Numbered from the stretch's first letter, positions 43,430 to 54,611 are shown. The stretch: DNA of 64,000 nucleotides from Tricholoma matsutake (GCA_026075535.2 AP026538.1:18980337-19044336); one strand, 5' to 3'. Translations and numbers: made by a program. Notes: generated by a model not told the origin, from the sequence alone.

Positions 43430-44239
43430 GAAAGGAGCAAAGGGAAGGTTGGCGACAACCAGTGCATGGGGCAGTAAGGCCCACTCCCTGCATATGATGC
43501 TTCCGGCTTTTGCGAAAATGTCACAAACAGGTCAATGGGAAGAACACATGTTTCGAATGTGGGAAGGGCAAAGTCAAGTGCAAAAAAATGAAAGATGGTC
43601 ATGGAGGGGACAAGCCAGAGAAGGGAAAGGGTGCGGCCAGAAGAAAAGTGAAGAAGGCTGGATCCTTGCGGAGGTTCATGAGAGAAGAAAAAGGGAAATC
43701 CAAGGGTAAGTACTATGTATCACCATACAAATAACCACTGAACATTGACTACAGCAACATATTCCTCCAACATTGAGATGGTTGACATCATGCATGAACA
43801 CCCGCCCTCACCCTCTCCCTCACCCTCTCCCGCTCCCACTCCTGTTACTGCTGGGGAGCTCCGTGACTTCAACAACCGTATACAAGAACTGGAGCATCAT
43901 CTGTACCATCAGGGTGATTGGCTCCATCAGAACTTCCCCAGAGTAATGGCCAACATACAGGAGAATATGGCCAGCTTGAGCAGGAGGATGGATGAGATGG
44001 AAGAGTACATGGGGTTCCACCCACAACCCCTTGTGTTGTACAATGGTGCAGGTGAGCTGCACTATCTTGGAGAGGGTCCAAGCTATAGGCAAAGGTATGG
44101 TATGGAGGTTGACGAAGATGAGCAGGATGCTGGGGACAGCATTTGGGAGGATCACTGGCACAGGGCTGCTGCCACTGATGCTGATCTCATTATTATATGT
44201 GTCTATGAAGGATTGTGCAGGGGTGGCCATCAACAATGA
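43430..44239 (+). pseudogene. Second Zn2Cys6-like protein with coiled-coil C-terminus
   Basis: In one frame TGC-ATA-TGA-TGC at 43489-43500 begins a cysteine cluster that continues RKCHKQVNGKNTCFECGKGK and ends KVKC. If the TGA at 43495-43497 was CGA, the spacing is again C-x2-C-x6-C-x8/9-C-x2-C-x6-C. A basic tail follows (GAARRKVKKAGSLRRFM). A GTAAGT...CAG intron (about 43706-43754) joins exon 2: SPSPSPSPAPTP, then an amphipathic helical stretch (NRIQELEHHLYHQGDWLHQN; MASLSRRMDEMEEYM), and an acidic C-terminus. Cluster plus coiled coil is the layout of a dimerising fungal regulator. Distantly like the 10.6-13.3 kb gene. Confidence 0.55.
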
Positions 44240-44499
44240 AACATTTTAATGACTGTGATTGGGAGTGGGATCGGCAATGGCAGCAGAAGATTTTCACTCA
44301 TGCACCAACAACCATCAAACCATCAGGTGCAGTGTAGGCTGTGAATGTCACAGAAAGCACCCCCATTTCTAGCCACTGTTGTCGTGCAGTCTCCTCCACA
44401 TGCTTAACCAGGTTCTTTTCTGCTCAACTGTGAAAAATCAATAACATCATCAGCAGCGGCCATGGCCACAGCAACGGGAATGGCCATGGCAACAGGTTA

Positions 44500-45178
44500 A
44501 CATACATTCACTTCATTTTCTCTGGTCCATTTTCTCCTGCTTGGCCTCAAGCACTGCCTTTTCCTCTGCAGCCATGCTTTCAAAAACCCTCTTGATGGCT
44601 GGCAGTCAGTTCTGGAATCATCCAGGTGTACTTGTGGATGCATCCTCAACACCTAACATATCTCTGATCTCTTTCCAAACTTGGTCCTGGTGTAAGCTCC
44701 AGATCACTTCTGACTGCTTCACTTTGAAGCTGTTTGACTTCCTTGAGGAGCCTTTTGTCATTCACCAGTTGTTCGAAAGCCAGTTTGTTACTTCCTGGCA
44801 ATGTGATCAATAATACAACATTGAATGGGATAATAGCCCACCTTGGCACACATGCAACTCTCCTCTGGATCTATTGGGGTCATCTCAATTGATGCCCAGT
44901 AATTAAAGATGGTGGGGAGAATGTCAGTCTTGAGTATTTGCAATCGGGCAGCTTTTCATTCCTGAGATCGGAATCCATCTTTATAAGGCTCAATGATCTT
45001 CCACTCTTTGACTGTATATTGGCTCCCCTTCCTGTCCTGGGTTCTCTGATGGCTCAGGTGGCATTGGAGGGGATTGATGAGGAGGAAGGAATTGTCCTTG
45101 CCATTGTAGTGCTTGAAGATCCAGTTCAGTCCAGTTTTTTCCCATCTTGGGAAGAAACAGAGACCGCAACCGGTTCAA
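44500..45178 (-). pseudogene. Decayed gene with helical segment, function unknown
   Basis: Coding-like pieces on the minus strand: KLAFEQLVNDKRLLKEVKQL (about 44790-44725), a frame change, VWKEIRDMLGVEDASTSTPG (about 44695-44630) with two in-frame stops soon after, then AIKRVFESMAAEEKAVLEAK (about 44600-44540). The pieces align into one helical protein with nonsense codons and a frameshift. No family is recognised. Confidence 0.3.
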
Positions 45179-45320
45179 TCAAATTCAAAATCTACTTAAA
45201 ACTGGACTGAACCGCTTGAAACCAGTTCAGGGCGGTCCTATGCAGTCCAACTACCAGTTGCAGCCAGTTCGGGTACAACCGGCTGTCAATCGACTATAGT
45301 CAGTCAAAACCAATCATATG
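45100..45320. repeat. CCAGTTCAG/AACCGGTT-rich repeat
   Basis: CCAGTTCAGTCC, GCAACCGGTT, CCAGTTGCAGCCAGTTC and related words recur in both orientations. Similar words return at 46270-46350 and 52430-52500, on either side of the Gypsy element, so the Gypsy element landed inside this repeat. Confidence 0.6.
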
Positions 45321-45389
45321 TAGTGTAGTTTAAAATGATAATACTACTATGAAATAAAACAAGATACAAAAATGTAAAATACAAAGAAG

Positions 45390-45960
45390 AAAACACCTCC
45401 CCCACTCGTGTTTTGGCGAACGAGGGGAGAGGGTTGTGCATTGGTGTGCTGCCGGGCTGCCTGACCTTGCCATAGCATCCCATCTCCCCCTGTGAGCAGT
45501 GGCTCACAGGGGGGGTGGTGGTGCTGTGTCGCCATGGTGAGCACTCATTGTTGGGTTAGAGGTGGGTGGTGGGCGTTGGTGACGTGGCAGTGGTGCCACA
45601 TTGTCATCGTCATCAGGGTTGGCAGTGGGTGATGTGGCACCACTGCCATGTTGTCATCATTCACTGTCCCTTCCTTCTGTCATCCCTCATTGGTGGCTGC
45701 CAGCACCCGCAACCCACCCTACGAGCAGTGGCTCGCAGGGCTAGGTTGGATTCTGGATCATTTGTCATCCCCATTGTTGACTGCTGCAACATAGCGGCAG
45801 CATGGGTGGGTGCCGTCTTGGTGCCATCTTGTTGTTACAAGATAGTTAGATCATAAAAAAAGTGAAGAAAACATTAATATGGAACTTTAAAAACATTAAA
45901 AACATTACCTGGGCCCAAACAACATCGTTTGGGCCCTGTGGTTTGTTTGTGGCATTTGGT
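45390..45960. repeat. Hairpin-module repeat, copy D
   Basis: Order along +: CCCCCACTCGTGTTTTGGCG with AACGAGGGG hairpin (about 45399), CCCCCTGTGAGCAGTGGCTC with ACAGGGGG (about 45485), a second AGCAGTGGCT palindrome (about 45722), and at about 45911 GGGCCCAAACAACATCGTTT with GGGCCC. On the minus strand the last is followed by CCAG|GTAATG and a T-rich stretch, with an eroded acceptor near 45857. Confidence 0.72.
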
Positions 45961-46355
45961 GGCATTATCCAATGTGGGGGACATGGGAGTAGTAGCGGGC
46001 ATTGATGGAGCAGTGGTTGTGGAAGAAGGCAGAGGACAGGGGAGTGGTGGCAGCAGCATTGAGGGTTGATGTTGTTGTTGTGGGAATGGTGAACATAGTG
46101 GCACCACTTTTTTGTTTGGGTATGCAAACATGACCAAACAGTCTGTGCACAGCCTCAGAGTATATAAACCCACACTTTTTGTGCTCTTCTTTCCTTGGGC
46201 ATGGTCCCATTATCCCTTTATATTAGTTACTATGTAAGTAGGTATAGTAAGGTATATAGTATGTATATAAACCAACTACAACCAGTTTTTATTGGTTTTA
46301 AATGAATATACAATCATTAGAACCATAACCGATCACCAGCGAAATCTGAGGCAAC

Positions 46356-46781
46356 TGTAAGGGGACTAAGGGGGTGCCCTGTGTGTTTTTCCTATTTTTT
46401 ATGTTCGTCCCATATTTTTCCCCACCTCATTTCCTTCTATTCTTCATTTTCTATGATTTGTCCGGATTTTATTACTAATTTTCCCTTGCTATCATGTTTG
46501 TATATGTTGACACTTTTATATTTAGAGGCGGAGTACCCCTTCCGACACATACCCCTTGGTATGATGTCATTCGGCGGCCTTGATCCGCCTATCTCCGCCT
46601 TTTTCTATTTTTAGGTTATATTTGATTTTTGTCGTCTTCACATATACTGGGCATCAGCAAGGGGATCCTTAGAGTTTTCTCTTCGGATTTCCCTTTGCTA
46701 GGTGCGCCCCCAATGCCTGTATTATGTAGTATAATTTTAACTTCGGATTTCCCTTTGCTAGAGGCTTAGGTTGCCCTTATA
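46356..46781 (+). repeat. 5' LTR of the Gypsy element
   Basis: Starts TGTAAGGG and ends CCCTTATA, a short inverted repeat with one mismatch. It includes a duplicated CTTCGGATTTCCCTTTGCTAG box and AGAGTTTTCT at 46671-46680, which pairs with the primer-binding region just after the LTR. That would place the transcript start near 46666-46671 if priming is Tf1-like. Confidence 0.95.
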
Positions 46782-46795
46782 GTAGAAAACTCTCC
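46782..46795 (+). promoter_or_regulatory. Putative self-priming primer-binding site
   Basis: AGAAAACTCT (46784-46793), two bases after the LTR, is the perfect reverse complement of AGAGTTTTCT inside the LTR. No match to a tRNA 3' end (TGG...) is visible. Tf1/sushi-type chromoviruses prime cDNA with the folded-back 5' end of their own mRNA, and this arrangement fits. Confidence 0.72.
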
Positions 46796-46947
46796 CCTAA
46801 GGCCCGAAAATCGCGAACGCGCTGCCCAAAATAGGCAGGTACGGACTGGACGACGCTTCCCAAAGCTCCACAGAGTCCCTACACACCGTTCCAGATACTC
46901 TCGCCTTTATTGCGCCGCCATTTTCGCCAAACGCGCTCCCTAGCGAC

Positions 46948-48066
46948 ATGGACGCATCAGAACGCTTCGACGCGCTTGAAAGCGACGTTTCCGGAATGCG
47001 CGCGCAAATCGACTCGCTTAAATCTACGATTGAAAACTTCGTTAGGACCCTCCAGGCTAACCCTACGACTGATAGTTCCCCCTTCACGACTCCAAGCACA
47101 CCCAACAACGATGTTTTGCCAAACGCGTCCACTAAGGAACGTGCCCAGATCAAACCGTCCCCCCCCGCCGAATTTAATGGTGCACGTGCGCAGGGACGTG
47201 CATTCCTTAATTCCTGTGAGTTATACATTAGTCTCCAGTCGCATCAATTCGTCGATGAGGCTGCAAAAATTTATTGGGCCTTCACATACATGAAATCTGA
47301 ACGCGCCTATCTCTATGTGGACCGTATCCTACGTCAAACTAAAGAACTCGGTTCTCTACCTTTCTCCACTTGGGGTGACTTTCGAGCTGAGTTCGTACGC
47401 CACTTCTGCCCCCTCAATGAACGCCACCGAGCAGTGACACGACTTGAGTCATCCACTTACCACCAGGGACGTCGATCCGTGGACGACTATATCGATGAGT
47501 TCAAGGATTTGGTGGACATGGCAGGGTATGGGAGTGGGTTACCAGTGGTGGTGAAGTTCCGACGGGGGCTCAACCGAGAAATTCAGGACCAGATTGCACA
47601 GATGTTGGAAGGGCGCCCAGCGGACGATGATATCCTTGCTTGGTATGAAGCTGCTTCACTCTGTGACGAGAACCGACTCACAAATGCGGTGTTTAATGCT
47701 GCATTCCGTGCTCCAACTACCACTCATACACCCTACACCTTCAATCGAAGCCTCCCCCGCCCTAACCCCATTCCTGCTCGTCAAACTCCCACACCAGCCG
47801 TCAATATCCCAGTACCAATGGATGTTGATGCAGCCCGCAGCCGTGCACGTAAGTTGGATCTCTGCTACCGTTGTGGGGAACCTGGACACAGGGCTGGAGC
47901 GTGTCCCCATCGTCAGGATATCCGCATGCTCACCCCCGAGGGACGAGACGAACTCCTGCAAGATCTGTTGGCACTTGTAGATGTTGAGGAAGTGAAGGAT
48001 CAAGTTGCAGAGGAGGTTAAGCTGGAAGTTGTAGAGGAGCAGGATTTTCCTATTCGCAGCGAGTGA
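46948..48066 (+). CDS. Gag polyprotein (capsid and zinc knuckle)
   Basis: 372 residues from ATG 46948. Residues 1-45 look like a helical coiled coil (RFDALESDVSGMRAQIDSLK). About 85-260 are a retrotransposon Gag capsid domain (FTYMKSERAYLYVDRIL; WGDFRAEFVRHFCPLNERHR; YIDEFKDLVDMAGYG; VKFRRGLNREIQDQI). The CCHC knuckle CYRCGEPGHRAGAC is at about 306-319 and binds the element RNA. It stops at TGA 48064-48066. Forms the cytoplasmic particle. The stop may be secondary, since coding-like sequence continues in another frame. Confidence 0.93.
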   Translation: MDASERFDALESDVSGMRAQIDSLKSTIENFVRTLQANPTTDSSPFTTPSTPNNDVLPNASTKERAQIKPSPPAEFNGARAQGRAFLNSCELYISLQSHQFVDEAAKIYWAFTYMKSERAYLYVDRILRQTKELGSLPFSTWGDFRAEFVRHFCPLNERHRAVTRLESSTYHQGRRSVDDYIDEFKDLVDMAGYGSGLPVVVKFRRGLNREIQDQIAQMLEGRPADDDILAWYEAASLCDENRLTNAVFNAAFRAPTTTHTPYTFNRSLPRPNPIPARQTPTPAVNIPVPMDVDAARSRARKLDLCYRCGEPGHRAGACPHRQDIRMLTPEGRDELLQDLLALVDVEEVKDQVAEEVKLEVVEEQDFPIRSE

Positions 48067-48094
48067 ATCGTACGCCCTCACTGCCTGTCCATAA

Positions 48095-51000
48095 CCGCTT
48101 GAAGTCTTGTCAGTTGAATCCCTGGAGAATGAATCCATTTCTGTGACTGCTCCCCTCTCTGACCCTTCGAAGTTGGCTAAAGACGTACCTGCTCTCCCCA
48201 TCTCTCCTTCTACTCCACGTCCCAAAATTAAATCATGGGAGCGTAAACTACCACGCAAGTATATTGTGGCATCCACTCCCTCTGCACATTCCTTAAACCT
48301 AGCCATCGAACTGCAGACGACCGACACTGGACAGATACTCGGTGTTTCTGCGCTCCTGGACTCTGGTGTGACTGGTCTCTTCATCGACTCCCATCTGGTA
48401 CAACAACATCGTCTAAATACTCGCTCACTCTCACGTCCGATACCTGTATATAACGTGGATGGATCCCCAAATGAAGCTGGTGCCATCCGAGAGGTTGCAG
48501 ACCTGGTTCTCCGTTACAAAGATCATAGTGAGCGTGCCCTTTTTGCTGTCACTCAATTAGGAAAGCAAAAGGCGATTTTGGGATATCCATGGCTTCGAGA
48601 CCATAACCCAGAGGTCGACTGGCGCACCGGGGAGGTTACCATGAGCCGATGTCCATCCCGCTGTCAGACGTGTTTCACAGAAGCCAGGCAAGAACGTCGT
48701 GGACAGAAGGCGGCAATACGACGAACTCAGAAGTGTCGTGCTGGACCCCTGCCTATACCTGAAGTGGAATTGGAAGGGGTTCCTGATCTAATGCCGGACT
48801 CGGATGATGATGATGAGGACCCAGAGGAAGTGGAGGAGGGTGATCGGATCTTCTACACTGCGATTCGCTCGTCGCATGAGGTGTGTGCCACATCGAACAT
48901 ATCCCAACGCCTCGCCGAGGCCTTCCACAAAAACAACGCTGCTAAATCCTCTACTAACTCCTTACTCCCTCATCTCCATGAGTTTGAAGACGTGTTCTCC
49001 AAGGAGTCATTCGACTCTCTTCCTGCGCGTAAGCCATGGGATCACGCGATCGAACTCACCCCCGGCGCAACCCCTTCATCCTGCAAGGTCTATCCTCTCT
49101 CTCCGGAGGAACAACGGCAGCTTGACCAGTTCATCGACGAGCACCTGGCCTCTGGACGTATTCGACCATCGAAGTCACCCATGGCCTCGCCCTTTTTCTT
49201 TGTCAAGAAGAAGGATGGCTCACTTCGACCGGTTCAAGACTACAGAAGACTCAACAACATCACGGTCAAAAATCGCTACCCACTACCCCTCATCTCCGAA
49301 CTCGTAAACCAGCTCCGTGGAGCCCGATACTTCACCAAGCTCGATGTCCGTTGGGGCTATAATAATGTGAGGATAAAGGAGGGAGATGAGTGGAAGGCAG
49401 CCTTTCGTACCAACCGTGGTCTTTTTGAACCGCTTGTCATGTTCTTTGGCCTTACTAATAGCCCTGCCACCTTTCAGACCATGATGAACGACATCTTCCA
49501 TGACCTCATCCTCGAAGGCGTTGTCTGCATCTATCTCGATGACATCCTCATCTTCACTCGCACGGTTGAAGAGCACCGTCGCATCACGCGCCTCGTCCTA
49601 GAGCGACTTCGACGGTACAAACTCTACCTTCGTCAGGACAAATGCGAGTTCGAAAGGACCAAGATCGAGTACCTCGGCCTGATTATCTCGGAGGGTCAAG
49701 TGGAGATGGATCCTATCAAGGTAAATGGGGTCACAGCTTGGCCTACGCCCACGAACAAGAAGGAGGTGCAGTCTTTCCTGGGCTTCATCAATTTTTATCG
49801 GCGTTTTATCAAGGATTTCTCACATCATGCACGACCGCTGTTCGACTTGACAGGAAAGGAGGCATGGAGGTGGGATAATGCACAACAGGAGGCGTTCGAA
49901 AAGCTTAAGGAGATGGTCACTTCCGCTCCGATCCTTACCTTTGCTGACGATTCGCGTCCTTTTCGTGTAGAAGCCGACAGTTCTGACTTTGCGACGGGCG
50001 CTGTGTTGTCTCAGCAGTCTCCGGAGGACCAGAAGTGGCATCCTGTTGCGTTCTACTCCAAAAGCCTTAGTGCTGTAGAGAGAAACTACGAGATCCATGA
50101 CAAGGAGATGTTGGCGATAATGCGTGTGCTTGAGGAGTGGCGACACTTCCTCGAGGGTGCCCAACACAAGGTGGAAATTTGGACGGATCACAAGAACCTT
50201 GAGTACTTCATGACGGCCAAGAAATTGAACCGTCGTCAAGCTCGTTGGTCCCTGTATCTATCTAGATTCGACTTCTCCTTGTACCACCGTCCGGGTCGCA
50301 GCATGGGGAAGACCGATGCCCTATCCCGACGTGCAGACCATGGGGATGGCAGCGGTGACAACCAAAACATTGTGCTGTTGCAGCCAGACCTGTTCACCAT
50401 TCGGGCACTGGAAGGCATCGTACCCCAGGGCGAGGAGCGGGACATTCTACGTGACATTCGTCGCGCAAACCGTAGCGGTTTACATGAGGATGTTGTCGCC
50501 CGAGCTGTTAAAGAACTGAGGAAGGGATCGACCCTTTCCTTACGTGCGGCAGAGTGGGCTGAAAAGGAGGACTTGTTGTATTTCAGGGATCGCATCTATG
50601 TTCCCAATGACCCAGACCTTCGCCGGCGCATCATATCCCAACACCATGACTCACAGATTGCTGGCCACCCCGGACGCTGGAAGACCTTGGAGCTCACCTC
50701 ACGGAACTATTGGTGGCCACAAATGTCACGGCTCATTGGTCAGTATTGTCGCACTTGTGACCTTTGCTTACGCACCAAGGTCCCTCGTCGCAAGCCTATT
50801 GGTGAGCTACACCCTCTTCCTGTTCCAGAGAGTCGTTGGGATGTCGTCAGCGTCGACTTTGTGGTGGAATTGCCAGAGTCAAACAGGTTTGATGCGGTGA
50901 TGTGCACAGTTGACTCAGTGGGAAAACGCGCTCACTTCATCCCCACTCACACCACTGTCAGTGCCCTAGGTGCCGCTCGACTCTACCTCCACCACGTGTG

Positions 51001-51835
51001 GAAGTTACATGGACTTCCTGGTGCCTTCCTCTCGGATCGTGGCCCTCAGTTCATGGCAGAGTTCACTCGTGAGCTGTACCGACTCCTGGGGATCAAACTC
51101 CTCGCTTCAACTGCTTATCACCCACAAACTGATGGCCAGACGGAGCGAGTCAACCAGGAACTGGAGCAGTACATCCGCCTCTTTGTCAATGAACGCCAGG
51201 ACGATTGGGATGATCTCCTTCCTTTGGCCGAGTTCGGATACAACAACCATGTCCATGCTTCCACTCAACAGACCCCTTTCCTCTTAGACACTGGACGACA
51301 TCCACGCATGGGATTTGAACCTCGCCAAACTCCCTCACACATCGAGACAGTGAATGAGTTCACAGAACGCATGAGGGATAGCTTGGAGGAGGCAAGGGCA
51401 GCCTTAGCAAAGGCGAAGGACGACATGGCGCGATTTTACAACCAGCGCCACTCCCCAACCCCTCAGTACAAGGTTGGTGATCGAGTTTATCTTGACTCCA
51501 GTGACATCTCCACTACACGTCCATCCAAGAAACTTGCTCATCGCTTCTTGGGACCTTTCCCCATTGTCAAGTGCGTTGGAACACATGCCTATCGTCTACG
51601 CCTCCCAGCCTCCATGTCCAGACTCCATCCCGTCTTCCATGTCGTCAAATTGCTTCCAGCTCCCCCAGATCCGTTCCCGGGACGCCATTCACACCCACCA
51701 CCACCACCTACAGTGATCGAGGGAGAACCCCAATATGAAGTCGAGTCAATCTTGGACAGCCGTTTGCGTCGAGGAAAACTCCAGTATTTGGTACATTGGA
51801 AGGGTTATGGGTATGAGGAGAACTCATGGGTATGA
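48095..51835 (+). CDS. Pol polyprotein: protease, RT, RNase H, integrase, truncated chromodomain
   Basis: The frame opens at 48095 without an early ATG, so translation from the Gag message by frameshift, reinitiation or lost fusion is needed. Protease active site [13 protein letters not shown] (about 48353; family DSGA, here DSGV). [29 protein letters not shown] and catalytic YLDDILIF (about 49531). RNase [17 protein letters not shown] (about 49962). Integrase: zinc-binding [13 protein letters not shown]...CDLC (about 50642-50765), first Asp in SVDFVVELP (about 50849), second Asp in SDRGPQF (about 51033), Glu in [11 protein letters not shown] (about 51140). The C-terminal chromodomain ([20 protein letters not shown], about 51735) directs integration to marked chromatin but is cut short by a 19-bp duplication; stop at 51833-51835. 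Confidence 0.95.
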   Translation, partial: PLEVLSVESLENESISVTAPLSDPSKLAKDVPALPISPSTPRPKIKSWERKLPRKYIVASTPSAHSLNLAIELQTTDTGQILGVSALLDSGVTGLFIDSHLVQQHRLNTRSLSRPIPVYNVDGSPNEAGAIREVADLVLRYKDHSERALFAVTQLGKQKAILGYPWLRDHNPEVDWRTGEVTMSRCPSRCQTCFTEARQERRGQKAAIRRTQKCRAGPLPIPEVELEGVPDLMPDSDDDDEDPEEVEEGDRIFYTAIRSSHEVCATSNISQRLAEAFHKNNAAKSSTNSLLPHLHEFEDVFSKESFDSLPARKPWDHAIELTPGATPSSCKVYPLSPEEQRQLDQFIDEHLASGRIRPSKSPMASPFFFVKKKDGSLRPVQDYRRLNNITVKNRYPLPLISELVNQLRGARYFTKLDVRWGYNNVRIKEGDEWKAAFRTNRGLFEPLVMFFGLTNSPATFQTMMNDIFHDLILEGVVCIYLDDILIFTRTVEEHRRITRLVLERLRRYKLYLRQDKCEFERTKIEYLGLIISEGQVEMDPIKVNGVTAWPTPTNKKEVQSFLGFINFYRRFIKDFSHHARPLFDLTGKEAWRWDNAQQEAFEKLKEMVTSAPILTFADDSRPFRVEADSSDFATGAVLSQQSPEDQKWHPVAFYSKSLSAVERNYEIHDKEMLAIMRVLEEWRHFLEGAQHKVEIWTDHKNLEYFMTAKKLNRRQARWSLYLSRFDFSLYHRPGRSMGKTDALSRRADHGDGSGDNQNIVLLQPDLFTIRALEGIVPQGEERDILRDIRRANRSGLHEDVVARAVKELRKGSTLSLRAAEWAEKEDLLYFRDRIYVPNDPDLRRRIISQHHDSQIAGHPGRWKTLELTSRNYWWPQMSRLIGQYCRTCDLCLRTKVPRRKPIGELHPLPVPESRWDVVSVDFVVELPESNRFDAVMCTVDSVGKRAHFIPTHTTVSALGAARLYLHHVWKLHGLPGAFLSDRGPQFMAEFTRELYRLLGIKLLASTAYHPQTDGQTERVNQELEQYIRLFVNERQDDWDDLLPLAEFGYNNHVHASTQQTPFLLDTGRHPRMGFEPRQTPSHIETVNEFTERMRDSLEEARAALAKAKDDMARFYNQRHSPTPQYKVGDRVYLDSSDISTTRPSKKLAHRFLGPFPIVKCVGTHAYRLRLPASMSRLHPVFHVVKLLPAPPDPFPGRHSHPPPPPTVIEGEPQYEVESILDSRLRRGKLQYLVHWKGYGYEENSWV

Positions 51836-51849
51836 GGAGAACTCATGGG
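51812..51849 (+). repeat. 19-bp tandem duplication that truncates the chromodomain
   Basis: TATGAGGAGAACTCATGGG occurs twice head to tail (51812-51830, 51831-51849). It shifts frame at the [10 protein letters not shown] motif and brings in TGA at 51833-51835. Beyond it, the expected chromodomain end and tail stay open in the other frame to 51981-51983 (EESDVNAPRLIKEFHRRH...). Confidence 0.95.
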
Positions 51850-51981
51850 TCGAAGAGTCTGACGTAAATGCCCCTCGGTTAATCAAGGAATTCCACCGAC
51901 GGCACACTGCTGCACCGCATCGCATTCAAGTCACGGACTTTGGTCGTATACGATTTCGAATGCATCGGGGCGATGCATCTT

Positions 51982-51994
51982 AGAGAGGGGGTGA
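51982..51994 (+). promoter_or_regulatory. Polypurine tract
   Basis: AGAGAGGGGGTGA directly before the 3' LTR. This is the expected position and composition for plus-strand cDNA priming. Confidence 0.8.
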
Positions 51995-52420
51995 TGTAAG
52001 GGGACTAAGGGGGTGCCCTGTGTGTTTTTCCTATTTTTTATGTTCGTCCCATATTTTTCCCCACCTCATTTCCTTCTATTCTTCATTTTCTATGATTTTT
52101 CCGGATTTTATTACTAATTTTCCCTTGCTATCATGTTTGTATATGTTAACACTTTTATATTTAGAGGCGGAGTACCCCTTCCGACACATACCCCTTGGTA
52201 TGATGTCATTCGGCGGCCTTGATCCGCCTATCTCCGCCTTTTTCTATTTTTAGGTTATATTTGATTTTTGTCGTCTTCACATATACTGGGCATCAGCAAG
52301 GGGATCCTTAGAGTTTTCTCTTCGGATTTCCCTTTGCTAGGTGCGCCCCCAATGCCTGTATTATGTAGTATAATTTTAACTTCGGATTTCCCTTTGCTAG
52401 AGGCTTAGGTTGCCCTTATA
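51995..52420 (+). repeat. 3' LTR of the Gypsy element
   Basis: 426 bp, near identical to the 5' LTR (two differences seen). Ends CCCTTATA before the GCAAC target copy. Direct orientation. Confidence 0.95.
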
Positions 52421-54611
52421 GCAACTGCAACCATAAAGTGACTGGACCATGGTTCAGTTCAGTTCAGTTGCAGTTTTTTTCTGGTTGCGTGAACCGGCCT
52501 TTCAAACACTATGCCACTGGCTTCACTTGTCATTTGGCATGAGGATAACATGAGGATATCACGAGGTCAATAGTACAATAAATAGTCCATCAACACAATT
52601 GATTCCCCTCAATCATCATGAGCCTGACAAGAGCTCCTTACAAGCAAAAGAGAATATCAAGGAACAATGCCACCCTGCATGAGGACAATCATGGTGCAGT
52701 GGATACTGTCACACATAAGGAAGTTGAGGTCAACATGAGACACAGACCAAAAACAAAGCATATTAAGGTTCCCTTGCCTCCAGTTACAGAAGAACATGGT
52801 GAATCAAGTTCACTGGTATCCATGACAATCCAGGTCTTGCTCCAGAATGGGATATGCAAGAACCTCAGGTGGCCAATGAGCCGGTTCAGCCACAGATTGG
52901 CATGGTCAGTTTCTGACATTGATTGACTTACCGAGGCTCATGTACAAATAACAGAGGCAGCAAGACTATGTCTTGGAGTTTGTTGGATGAATAGATGAAC
53001 TGCTGCAAGCATCCCTGTCTTGGCAGGCATGGTCAATCAACAAACAAGTTTGCAAGCACTGTTCATTCAATACACAGGCAATTTGGAGATGTGCCAATTG
53101 TTCGCTAGGAAGAATGCTTTGCCGAACATGTATGAGGGTAACACACAGGCAAAATCCCTTCCATCGCATTGAATCTTGGACTGGCACGCACTTTTGCAGG
53201 GCCAAGTTATGGGAGGTTGGCACATACCTGTTAGTTCAGCACCAGACAGATCAGCAGATTTGCAATGCTCTTCAGTTCCAAATGGAATATCTAGAAACAT
53301 TTGAGGACATGAAGGATAAAGCAGAACAAGGGTTGGCCAATTGGGAAGGTGATGATCAGCATTGGCCTTCATCACATCAATCAGCATTGGCCCCATATCA
53401 TGAGTCGGGAGCGGCAACAGCAATGGCAGATGAAGTGGGGGATGATGATGCATTTTTTGATTCCCTTGATGAGCTTCTGATTCAAGCTCACGATACATAT
53501 GTTGATGATAGCCTACAAGACTTGTTTGATGGCGATGACACACATGAAGTTGAACATGCTGATGAAGACATCCATGGGTTTGATCCATATTTGCCTAATG
53601 CTACTGAAACAGCTGAATGCATGAGGACTGATGCCACTCCCACTCCCACTCCCAATGCCGATGCCAATATGACATTCAGACTGCCCACTGCCAATGCCTT
53701 GAACAACAGTTACATCCGTGTGGTGCATACAAATGGAATACATCACTTGGCAATGGTTACCTGCCAGTGTCAAGGGGAGTACAGAATTCCCTTGGACCTG
53801 GTAAGCAGTAACTTGCTACCCACCAGCTTCAACAAAATACGCACTCTTTTCACCATGCATGTCCTGGATCATTTTCAGCTCTGTAATCTGGAATTGAAGG
53901 CATCAGCCTACCAGTCTTACCAATTGATTCAGTGCATCACATTGCCAATGAGGCCTGCAGAAGTGGTCAACCTCTACCACAAGCTTCAGCACATGTCCCG
54001 CTTATGGCGTTGGATGAAAAGATTAATCAAAAAGATCTATTGAAACCTGAACCAGGATCACTTGCCAACTTCTGTCTGTAATTTACCCTCCCCCACCTAT
54101 TCTGGTCGGAGTCCAGTTATTCTGGTTGGAGTCCAGTTATTCCGGTTGGAGTCCAATTATTCCAGTCAGATGTTGGAAATTTCCAGATGGCATTATAACC
54201 TCACCTAGATTATATGTGGATTATCACTCCCTCTCAGCTAGTATACTGGGCCCTAATGTGGAAAATCTATTACCTACATATGTAAACTACATTATTGAAC
54301 TGAACCTGAGACTTGGTAGCTAGCTTAACATCAGTTCTGAGTGTCGATTTTAATGGGTTATGGCGGTTACGTGGGTCACGTGGGTCATATTAGGTTATAC
54401 TGCATTACATAATTTTGTGACAGAGTCCAGTTATTCCGGTCAGAGTCCAGTTATTCCGATTGGAGTCCAGTTATTCTGGTCAGAGTCCAGTTATTCCGGT
54501 TATTCCAACCAGATTCTGGTTACTCCAGATGCTCAACTTAGAGTATATACCCTAATGGATAGTCAAATTTCAAGTCTTAAGTTGTCAAAGTGCCTACAAA
54601 ATATATTTGTG

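Larger units (their letters stand above)
46351..52425 (+). mobile_element. Full-length Ty3/Gypsy chromovirus, target duplication GCAAC
   Basis: LTRs of 426 bp at 46356-46781 and 51995-52420 are flanked by 5-bp direct repeats GCAAC (46351-46355, 52421-52425). I see two differences between the LTRs (T/G near 46459, A/G near 46509), so insertion was recent. The internal region carries gag and pol on the plus strand, a self-priming site and a polypurine tract. Protease-RT-RNase H-integrase-chromodomain order identifies a chromovirus. CpG density is much higher than in the surrounding repeats. Confidence 0.96.

Noticed and set aside
45100..52510. Large TIR element bounded by CCAGTTCAG-rich ends around the Gypsy insertion
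   Set aside because: The words recur on both sides, but no exact inverted termini or target duplication could be fixed.
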